Shown here in pieces: positions 7,356 through 12,376 of a stretch of 12,376 bases of DNA (the first letter of the stretch is position 1; each line of letters begins with the position of its first letter). A program made the position numbers and the translations under genes. This DNA comes from Moraxellaceae bacterium (GTDB taxonomy: Bacteria; Pseudomonadota; Gammaproteobacteria; Pseudomonadales; Moraxellaceae). Location of the stretch: the NCBI GenBank assembly GCA_030684415.1, contig JAUXNL010000518.1:1-12376 (forward strand), in the 5' to 3' direction. The notes beneath the pieces are model-generated. The model worked only from the letters and a program-made list of their open reading frames with translations, did no database searches and was not told the origin of the DNA.

Positions 7356-7394
7356 AAGCTGGGCTGAGCAAAACCAGGCAAAGCTGGGCTGAGC
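7356..7394 (+). repeat. 14-bp direct repeat just after the secreted-protein gene
   Basis: AAGCTGGGCTGAGC occurs at 7356-7369 and again at 7381-7394, 25 bp apart start to start. The first copy begins three bases after the stop codon. The function is unknown; it may be simple slippage or duplication. Confidence 0.65.
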
Positions 7395-7480
7395 CAGCGC
7401 CAAGCCCGGCAACACAAGCCGACCCCGCCCCAACGAACTGCAACCGGCGTCAGCCGGACCGGCAAAGGCAGAAGCCCATC

Positions 7481-7515
7481 ATGCGCAGGAGACCACTATG
7501 CGCAGGAAGACCACT
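7481..7515 (+). repeat. Tandem duplication carrying the CAP gene start and ribosome-binding site
   Basis: ATGCGCAGGAGACCACT (17 nt, 7481-7497) is followed directly by ATGCGCAGGAAGACCACT (18 nt, 7498-7515). The copies differ by one inserted A. AGGAG in the first copy (7487-7491) sits six bases before the ATG of the second, so the duplication itself supplies the ribosome-binding site and decides the start at 7498. The first ATG is out of frame with the gene. Confidence 0.75.
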
Positions 7516-8019
7516 ATCCAAATGTCATCGAGCGTCATGAAGACGTCGTCAGCCCTGCTGCTGATCGGCCTCACCGGTCTGTCGCTGCCGCTGCGCGCAC
7601 AAACACTGGCACCAGAGGTACTGCTGGGCAGTCATAACCAGTACCGCGAAGCACTGGGTATCGCGCCGCTGATCTGGTCAGACGAACTGGCCGCGAGCGC
7701 CCAGCAATGGGCCGACCAACTGGCCAGCAGCAACCGCTTCCAGCACTCCGATACGCGCTATGGCGAAAATCTCTGGATGGGCACGGCCAATGCGTATTCA
7801 CAGGCAAAAATGGTGCAGAGCTGGGGCGATGAGCGCCATGCCTACGTGCATGGGGTATTCCCCAATGTGACCACAGGTGGAGTCGTCGGCCATTACACCC
7901 AGATCATCTGGCGGCGCACCGAAAAAGTCGGCTGTGGCCTGGCCACGGGCCGTGGCAACGATGTGCTGGTGTGCCAGTACGACCCGCCCGGCAACTGGCG
8001 CGGCGAGTCGCCTTACTGA
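7498..8019 (+). CDS. Secreted CAP/SCP-domain protein
   Basis: Member of the CAP superfamily (SCP, PR-1, antigen 5), 173 aa, exported. Bacterial members are extracytoplasmic and mostly of unknown biochemical role; some bind sterols or lipids. The n-region is long (MRRKTTIQMSSSVMK) before the hydrophobic core SALLLIGLTGLSLPLRA; Met14 at 7537 is an alternative start with a weaker ribosome-binding site. The domain runs from LLGSHNQYREALG (42-54) to the end. CAP1 is GHYTQIIWR (131-139) and CAP2 is VCQYDPPGNW (158-167). The cavity tetrad appears intact as His83, Glu90 (in YGENLW), Glu112 and His132. Cys146 and Cys159 probably pair. After the stop, 226 bp without a gene hold only a weak GCCGG/CCGGC hairpin at 8066-8080. 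Confidence 0.92.
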   Translation: MRRKTTIQMSSSVMKTSSALLLIGLTGLSLPLRAQTLAPEVLLGSHNQYREALGIAPLIWSDELAASAQQWADQLASSNRFQHSDTRYGENLWMGTANAYSQAKMVQSWGDERHAYVHGVFPNVTTGGVVGHYTQIIWRRTEKVGCGLATGRGNDVLVCQYDPPGNWRGESPY

Positions 8020-8245
8020 TGCCGGCGGCGCATCTGATTCGTGGGCCCTGCCTCGCTGCGCGTTTGCCGGTTGAGCCGGCGCGTCCCGGACGGCGGCTCG
8101 TTGCGCTTCAGTCGATCCGGTGTCGGCTGGATGAGGGACTGGCGCTTGAGCTGCCACAGCCCTATCCACGGCCAACCCCCGCTGCGCCACTTTATAGCTG
8201 GCGTCTGCCCCCTGAGTGGGGAGCCACGCACAGAGAGGTGCGCGC

Positions 8246-9253
8246 ATGAAATGGCTGCGTCTGCCTGTGGGCTTGGGCCTGCTCTGGGCCATCTGGTTTG
8301 GCTGGCCTGCACAGCCTTGGCAACTGCCGGAAGGGGCGGTGCGGATAGCGTCGTCTGGCGCCCTGAAGCAGTTGTCGCCGGGCACGATCGCGGTGCTGGA
8401 CGGTCGGGTCTGGCCGCTGCCGGAAGCCACGGCAGATGCCGGCGGTCTGCCGCGCAAAGCCCCGCTCCCTCAGCACGACGGGGCCTTCATTTACGAGCGC
8501 TGGCTGCGCTACAAGACTGAGCAAGGCGGCTGGACCACCCATCTGTTTGACGCTCGCCAGCCGGCTTTCCGCTTGGTGATGGCCGACGGCAGTACCGCCG
8601 ACTTTAGCGCCGGGGCCTACCGTGAAAACGCGACAGGCCGCCGCCACAATGGTCTGGCGCAGTTACTGCCGGCGGAAGGTAACGCGCGACTCCGGCTGGC
8701 GCCGGCGCTGGCCGCTTGGTCGCCGGGCGAAAAGCCGGAGCGGTTGGCGGCAGAGCGGCATTCCCGAGGCTTTCGCCCAGGCGACATGGCCGTGGTTTAC
8801 ACCGTGGCCGGGCCTGTATTGCGCGCCACCGAGATGGCCAGCGGCCCTTTTGAGGCACATGCCACAACGCTGACACGAGAGGGCCGGAACTGGTGGTGGC
8901 TCAGCATCTTCCTGCGGCTGTTTTTCAGCCTCTTCGCCTTGGGCATACTCGCCGGCTTGTGGAAAAACGCTCAAGCACAGTCCCTTGACCATCCGGCAGA
9001 TGCACGTCCGGCGAATGCCGGCATAGCAACAGGCGCCAGCAAGCACACGGCATTGCAAACCGCTTTGAACACCACATTGAACACGGCGCAGAACACGGAC
9101 AGCCGCTCAGACGGCCATTCAGACAATCGCTCGAACCAGAGCTCTGCGAGCAGCCCCACCAGCAGCACCGCGCGCCACATCAGCCGCAATGCCGACAGCA
9201 ACACTGAACACGACACTGCGCACGACAATCATCACGACCACCGCACACCATGA
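8246..9253 (+). CDS. GIDE-like two-helix membrane protein with low-complexity tail
   Basis: Inner-membrane protein of 335 aa. An N-terminal membrane segment (about 5-20) leads to an extracytoplasmic domain (21-216), then a second membrane segment (about 217-239, WWWLSIFLRLFFSLFALGILAG) and a cytoplasmic tail. The domain resembles, from memory, the GIDE fold family known from mitochondrial MULAN: LSPGTIAVLDGRVWPL, FIYERWLRY, PAFRLVMADGSTADF and GFRPGDMAVVYTVAGP occur in the expected order. There is no RING finger, so no ubiquitin-ligase role is implied. The tail (240-335) is rich in Asn, Thr, Ser, Asp and His, has a four-residue repeat (268-283) and ends in a His/Asp cluster. The ATG at 8246 has AGAGAGG upstream and is preferred over GTG 8216. 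Its stop overlaps the next start by 4 bp, indicating coupled translation. Confidence 0.72.
   Translation: MKWLRLPVGLGLLWAIWFGWPAQPWQLPEGAVRIASSGALKQLSPGTIAVLDGRVWPLPEATADAGGLPRKAPLPQHDGAFIYERWLRYKTEQGGWTTHLFDARQPAFRLVMADGSTADFSAGAYRENATGRRHNGLAQLLPAEGNARLRLAPALAAWSPGEKPERLAAERHSRGFRPGDMAVVYTVAGPVLRATEMASGPFEAHATTLTREGRNWWWLSIFLRLFFSLFALGILAGLWKNAQAQSLDHPADARPANAGIATGASKHTALQTALNTTLNTAQNTDSRSDGHSDNRSNQSSASSPTSSTARHISRNADSNTEHDTAHDNHHDHRTP
9047..9094 (+). repeat. 12-bp coding tandem repeat (TALQ/TALN/TTLN/TAQN)
   Basis: Four in-frame 12-bp units encode TALQ, TALN, TTLN and TAQN in the tail of the GIDE-like protein. The amino-acid pattern is clearer than the DNA identity, which argues for an older repeat that has drifted. 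Confidence 0.6.
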
Positions 9254-10431
9254 CCGACCTTGCCCTGGCTGATCCTTCCCTGACCGAGACAGCCCTGACC
9301 CAAACCACTCTCAGCGCAACCGCGCTGACCGAAACCGCCCTGCGGGAGCCCGGCCTGACGGACATGGCGCTCACTGCACTGACCCTGACACCGCTCACGC
9401 TGGGTCTGGCCATCCTCGGTGTGTTTGCGCTCGCCGCAGGTGTCGCCCTGCTGGTGCCGGAAATGCGCGACCGGCTGGCCTATGCCGGTATGGCGAACTG
9501 GCCTGCCGTCAGCGGGGTCTTGCTACGGCGCGATGTCGTCGAGTACCTGGACAACACCCGCACTGCCGACGGCAAGCCGCGCTGGCAGCTCCAGCTCGAA
9601 TACGTTTACACCGTGGAGGGTCGCGACTATCTCGGCCAGCGCATCGGCCCCAAGCCCGATCTTTATCGCCACCGTGCGGCGGCAGAGAAAGCAGCGCTCG
9701 TGTTTGCGCCCGGGCAAAAACTCATCGTGCATCATCACCCGCACAACCCGTCTGATGCCGTGCTGCGGCCGGTCGCGGCGGGCACACCCCGGCTGGTAGC
9801 CAGCCTGATGTTGTTGCTGGGCGGCATCGCCAGCCTCGTCATGATCAGCCCGCTGACACCGCCTCCTCCCTTGCCGCCATCAGTGATTCCGCGCGCTGAC
9901 TGCGCCGCTTGGCGCGGCACCTACCAGCACATGGCCGACCCCCGATTTGTGGCGCGCTTCGTGCGCACCGGTGTCGATGCCAGCGCCGCCTCGCCGTATT
10001 TCCTCAATGTGTTCACACCCAGCCAGCGCAATTACTGGTTCCGCTTCGAGATGTCGAACGGCTACGGCGGCATTCACCTGATTCCGGTGAAAAATCCGCG
10101 CCTCACGGCCGACAACGAAGCACCAGCCGACATTCATGACGACGGCACGGGCACGGACACGCATAGCGGAGAGGAAGGCACGGCATTGCTCAACGAGCAC
10201 CGCGAGCAACTGCGCTTTTACCCGCTGGACCACGAGCTGCGCATTCTCGATCACCCGCCGCAAATGCATTCCAATCGCGGTGGCACGCCGGCTTTTTTAT
10301 TGATGCCGGAACTGGGCAACCTGCTCTGGTACGAGCCCGGCCTGCTCAACGGCCAGCCCGGCAGCGCACGTGAGGAGTTGCCGCGCGGGCTGTTCAAGCT
10401 GGTGCATTGCGAACTCAAACCCCTGCTCTGA
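9250..10431 (+). CDS. DUF3592 membrane protein with C-terminal extracytoplasmic domain
   Basis: Membrane protein of 393 aa. Residues 4-53 show a strict five-residue leucine period. A first membrane segment (about 48-69) precedes a DUF3592 domain (83-175), recognisable by NWPAVSGVLLRRDV, QLEYVYTVEGRDYLGQRIG and GQKLIVHHHPHNPSDAVLRP. A second membrane segment (about 182-201) and a Pro-rich hinge (PPPPLPP) lead to a 177-residue C-terminal domain bounded by Cys218 and Cys387, probably disulfide-linked. Most DUF3592 proteins lack such a domain, so this looks like a fusion. An acidic Asp/Thr/Gly insert lies at 290-310. The ATG at 9250 overlaps the upstream TGA (ATGA); Met39 (9364) is a possible alternative start but has no good ribosome-binding site. 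It is the second gene of the five-gene run. Function unknown. Confidence 0.8.
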   Translation: MTDLALADPSLTETALTQTTLSATALTETALREPGLTDMALTALTLTPLTLGLAILGVFALAAGVALLVPEMRDRLAYAGMANWPAVSGVLLRRDVVEYLDNTRTADGKPRWQLQLEYVYTVEGRDYLGQRIGPKPDLYRHRAAAEKAALVFAPGQKLIVHHHPHNPSDAVLRPVAAGTPRLVASLMLLLGGIASLVMISPLTPPPPLPPSVIPRADCAAWRGTYQHMADPRFVARFVRTGVDASAASPYFLNVFTPSQRNYWFRFEMSNGYGGIHLIPVKNPRLTADNEAPADIHDDGTGTDTHSGEEGTALLNEHREQLRFYPLDHELRILDHPPQMHSNRGGTPAFLLMPELGNLLWYEPGLLNGQPGSAREELPRGLFKLVHCELKPLL

Positions 10432-10457
10432 CCCCGTTCACATGAAAGGAGAACACG

Positions 10458-10883
10458 ATGTCTTCATGGAAAGCCGCCGCCAGCCTCATGCTCTGCCTCG
10501 CCAGCCCGCTCGCGCAGGCCGACATTGCCCCAGCGTCTGCCGCCGACATGAAATGGTTTGAAGGCCGCTGGGCAACCGTCCCTGCCGATGTGCCCGGTAT
10601 GGAAACCCTCGCCCCGGCCACAGCGGACTGCACCCATGCCGTCACCCTGCGCCAAACCGGCGCCAGCACCCTGATGCGGGTGAGCACGCTGCGCAATGGC
10701 GAAGCGCACACCGCCGAATTCGAAATCAAGACATTCGCAGGCAATTACCCATGGTGGCCACTGGACGACGGCCCCGCTCCGGTGGCCAAACGCATTGGCG
10801 ACAACGCCTTCGTGCTGGCACGCACACAGATGGGTCGGGCAGACTGGGCCAACGCCCTGCAACACATCCGTTGCCCGGACTGA
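10458..10883 (+). CDS. Small secreted protein with a cysteine pair, 141 aa
   Basis: Not recognised. Residues 1-21 form a signal peptide ending PLAQA, and the mature protein starts near DIAPASAAD. The mature part has KWFEGRWATVP (32-42), two cysteines (Cys58, Cys139, the second two residues from the end) and an aromatic stretch NYPWWPLDD (96-104). The WxGxW-like start, a central beta-rich part and a terminal cysteine recall small periplasmic lipocalin-like or inhibitor-like domains, but this is only impression. It loosely parallels the C-terminal Cys-bounded domain of the preceding DUF3592 protein. A strong GGAG (10448-10451) lies six bases before the ATG. It starts 26 bp after the previous stop and ends 73 bp before the next start, so it is probably in the same operon. 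Confidence 0.8.
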   Translation: MSSWKAAASLMLCLASPLAQADIAPASAADMKWFEGRWATVPADVPGMETLAPATADCTHAVTLRQTGASTLMRVSTLRNGEAHTAEFEIKTFAGNYPWWPLDDGPAPVAKRIGDNAFVLARTQMGRADWANALQHIRCPD

Positions 10884-10914
10884 AGAGGGCGCCGCGCCGC
10901 TATCAGGAATGCTC

Positions 10915-10956
10915 ATGCCTCCACCGAAAGTGCCCATGTCAGCACCGGGAGTACCC
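10915..10956 (+). repeat. Degenerate 21-bp duplication giving stacked in-frame starts
   Basis: The 21-bp segments 10915-10935 and 10936-10956 agree at 15 positions. Each begins with ATG and ends in CCC, and the next ATG (10957) follows directly. This creates three in-frame ATGs. GGGAG (10947-10951) sits five bases before the third, and AGGAA (10905-10909) five bases before the first. Confidence 0.55.
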
Positions 10957-11526
10957 ATGACTGTCAGTTACACCTTGCGCCGACACGCGCTGGAGCCCCT
11001 CATGATCTGGCAGGTGGCCGCCGATGCGCTGGAGTGCCGGACCGAGCGCGGGCCGATGCAGCGCTGGCCCTATGCCGGCATGGCTGAACTGCGGCTGCAA
11101 TACGATCCCACCCGTTTTAACCCCGACAATTACGTCTGCCTGCTGACCCCCCTGAAAGGTGAGCGTATCCGGCTCCCCTCCACACACTTCGCCGGCATCG
11201 GCCATTTCGACAACCGCGCGGCAGACTACCGTGCCTTCGTGCAAGCACTGACAACCCGGCTGGCCGACGCCAATCCACGTTGTCACTTTGCGGCCGGCCC
11301 GACGCCTGCGCGCTTCTGGGCCGGGCAAGTCGTCCAGTGGCTGGCTCTGCTGCTAGTGGCCGTCGTCATCGGCATGACCGGGAGTGTGCCGCTGTTCTTT
11401 TTACTGCTGCTGGCTGTCATCTATCTGCCGCTGGCATGGCACTATGGCCGCCGCAACCGACCGCAGGCCTTTGTCCCGCCGCATCTCCCCGAGGCCGTGT
11501 TGCCACCGGAGCCCCGCCATGACTGA
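10957..11526 (+). CDS. Small membrane protein, PH-like domain then two helices
   Basis: Unrecognised at family level, 189 aa. An N-terminal soluble domain (about 3-105) has alternating beta strands and a closing helix, RAADYRAFVQALTTRLAD. That layout is typical of bacterial PH-like domains: MIWQVAADALECRT, RWPYAGMAELRLQYDP, YVCLLTPLKGERIRLPS. Two adjacent membrane segments follow (about 121-141 and 144-162) with a basic loop GRRNRP and a Pro-rich tail. The soluble domain should face the cytoplasm if the basic segment after the second helix does. The start at 10957 is chosen for GGGAG at five bases; in-frame ATGs at 10915 and 10936 would add 14 or 7 residues rich in Pro. It overlaps the next gene by 8 bp. 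Confidence 0.75.
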   Translation: MTVSYTLRRHALEPLMIWQVAADALECRTERGPMQRWPYAGMAELRLQYDPTRFNPDNYVCLLTPLKGERIRLPSTHFAGIGHFDNRAADYRAFVQALTTRLADANPRCHFAAGPTPARFWAGQVVQWLALLLVAVVIGMTGSVPLFFLLLLAVIYLPLAWHYGRRNRPQAFVPPHLPEAVLPPEPRHD

Positions 11527-12079
11527 CGCCGTTTTTCAGCCGCTGCTGCGGGCGACACGCTCCCGCTGCGTGCGTGTGCGTCTGTTGATGTGGCTCTTGC
11601 CATGGGTGCCGCTGGTGTTCGCCGGCATCGTGTTCACTGCAGATGTGGCCGAACTCGCGCCTGCCACAGCCGCCGGTGAAGGCCCGGCACAACTGATCGC
11701 GCTGTATGTGGCCGTGCTGCTATCGGCACTACCGGCGCTGGCCGCTTGGTATCTGCACGACCGCTATGTGGCCGAACTGGCGCTGGACGCAGAACAACGC
11801 CGCCTGCGCGTAACGCTGGTAAGAGCCTTCGGGCAGCGTGTGCTAGAGGCACCAATCGCCGACTTCCGCCCCGGTGGCACGCAGGCGACAGGCGCGCCGG
11901 GCACCGGTGTGCACACCCCTAGCGGCGGGCTCCATGCCCCTGACGGGCGCCGCTTGCTGGTCGATCTGCAGGCGGAATTTCCACTGGGTCAGGAAATCGT
12001 GTTCGAGTTGCTGCACAACCCCGAGCGCGCCTGTCGGCGCCTGCCCGGTCTGCTGCGGCGGCAAGGGCCAGTGGCGTAA
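11519..12079 (+). CDS. Small membrane protein, two helices then PH-like domain
   Basis: Unrecognised at family level, 186 aa. Two membrane segments (about 22-40 and 59-78) come first, then a C-terminal soluble domain (about 82-178) with strands YVAELALDAEQRRLRVTLV, RVLEAPIADFRP and RLLVDLQAEFPLG, and a closing helix, QEIVFELLHNPERACRRLP. This is the mirror order of the preceding gene. A Gly/Thr/Pro/His-rich loop (119-142) interrupts the domain. The Arg-rich N-terminus (RATRSRCVRVR) points to the cytoplasmic side, so the domain is probably cytoplasmic. The start at 11519 lies 8 bp inside the previous gene with GGAG seven bases before the ATG, implying coupled translation. It is the last gene of the five-gene run. 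Confidence 0.75.
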   Translation: MTDAVFQPLLRATRSRCVRVRLLMWLLPWVPLVFAGIVFTADVAELAPATAAGEGPAQLIALYVAVLLSALPALAAWYLHDRYVAELALDAEQRRLRVTLVRAFGQRVLEAPIADFRPGGTQATGAPGTGVHTPSGGLHAPDGRRLLVDLQAEFPLGQEIVFELLHNPERACRRLPGLLRRQGPVA

Positions 12080-12160
12080 GCGGCAACGCGCCAGAATGGC
12101 TGCACCCGGCATGGCGATCCTTCGACAGCGCCTTCTCCAACTGTCCTGCTCCCCCTTCAA

Positions 12161-12203
12161 CGCCCCTTCACTCGCCCCTCGCTGGCGAGGAACGGGAGAG
12201 GCG
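12161..12203. repeat. Imperfect inverted repeat after the five-gene run
   Basis: A perfect core CCTCGC-TG-GCGAGG (12177-12190) is extended by an imperfect stem out to CGCC (12161-12164) and GGCG (12200-12203). It lies about 80 bp after the last stop and lacks a T tract. It may be an intergenic palindromic repeat or a weak terminator. Confidence 0.45.
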
Positions 12204-12283
12204 ACACAAGCAGTCGCTCATCGGCTCGAAGCGTCATCATTTCACCGTAGCTGAATCCGGAAAGGCGATTTTGAAAAAACAGA

Positions 12284-12302
12284 GCCCTGCATTTTGCAGA
12301 GC
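12284..12302 (-). terminator. Probable intrinsic terminator for a minus-strand gene to the right
   Basis: Read on the minus strand, GCTCTGCA-AAA-TGCAGGGC forms an 8-bp stem with one G-T pair (12302 to 12284). TCTG and then six T (12279-12274) follow. The four bases between stem and T tract weaken it a little. It implies a gene on the minus strand ending just right of 12302, mostly outside the window. Confidence 0.5.
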
Positions 12303-12352
12303 CTCACTACGAGCAGTGCTCTTCGGGCATGACAACTGCTGTGGTCAGCCGC

Positions 12353-12376
12353 TTGCTGAAAAATGCTTTTCAGCAA
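12353..12376. repeat. Perfect 10-bp inverted repeat at the right edge
   Basis: TTGCTGAAAA (12353-12362) and TTTTCAGCAA (12367-12376) are perfect arms around ATGC. The window ends at the last base, so the palindrome may be longer. It may be a hairpin terminator or an end of a repeat. The 297 bp from 12080 hold no gene that I can support. Confidence 0.6.

Noticed and set aside
6798..7433. 211-codon open frame on the minus strand
   Set aside because: Antisense to the signal-peptide-bearing gene at 6885-7352, which has a clear start and ribosome-binding site.
10458..10520. Lipoprotein signal in the small secreted protein
   Set aside because: Cys13 lies inside the hydrophobic core and the residues before it (LML) do not fit a lipobox; cleavage after AQA is more likely.
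10696..10956. 87-residue N-terminal extension of the first PH-like protein
   Set aside because: It would overlap the secreted-protein gene out of frame. The best ribosome-binding site and domain start support 10957.
12242..12376. 44-codon minus-strand open frame entering from the right edge
   Set aside because: It reads straight through the terminator-like hairpin and its T tract, and the peptide shows no family features.

Overview
The window is GC-rich Proteobacterial chromosome, most likely from a gamma- or beta-proteobacterium. The reasons are an E. coli-type NADP-glutamate dehydrogenase, a periplasmic YceI protein, a TonB-dependent outer-membrane receptor (so a Gram-negative envelope) and a REP-type palindrome with a GTAG head. 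I see no tRNA, rRNA, CRISPR array, insertion sequence or prophage gene. Genus cannot be fixed from the sequence alone.

Layout. (1) 56-1393 (-) is gdhA. (2) 1730-2371 (+) is a secreted YceI-family lipocalin-like protein. (3) 2372-2693 is a convergent intergenic stretch with a 14-bp tandem repeat and REP-like hairpins. (4) 4518-6620 (-) and 2694-4433 (-) are a TonB-dependent receptor followed by a four-helix PepSY membrane protein with a histidine-rich periplasmic loop; together they look like a metal or metallophore uptake and reduction pair. Their shared upstream region has a recognisable promoter whose -35 is abutted by a perfect 19-bp palindrome. (5) 6885-7352 and 7498-8019 (+) are two secreted proteins, one unrecognised and one a CAP/SCP-domain protein. 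(6) 8246-12079 (+) is a compact five-gene run of envelope proteins of unknown function: a GIDE-like two-helix protein, a DUF3592 protein with a C-terminal extracytoplasmic domain, a small secreted Cys-pair protein, and two small membrane proteins with PH-like domains in mirror-image arrangement. (7) 12080-12376 has no gene; it holds inverted repeats and a probable terminator for a gene entering from the right on the minus strand.

How the genes work together. gdhA (ammonium assimilation) and yceI look like independent units. The receptor and PepSY genes are probably one transcription unit: the receptor brings a metal complex across the outer membrane, and the PepSY protein may reduce or bind the metal at the inner membrane. 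The five-gene run is the most system-like novelty. Two gene pairs overlap by 4 and 8 bp, another gap is only 26 bp, every product is membrane-bound or secreted, and two soluble extracytoplasmic domains carry paired cysteines. I assign it no function; the architecture suggests an envelope complex.

A recurring theme is small tandem duplication at gene edges. Examples are a duplicated start region in the CAP gene, a degenerate 21-bp duplication before the first PH-like gene, a 12-bp repeat in the tail of the GIDE-like gene, and a ten-unit five-residue periodicity at the start of the DUF3592 protein.
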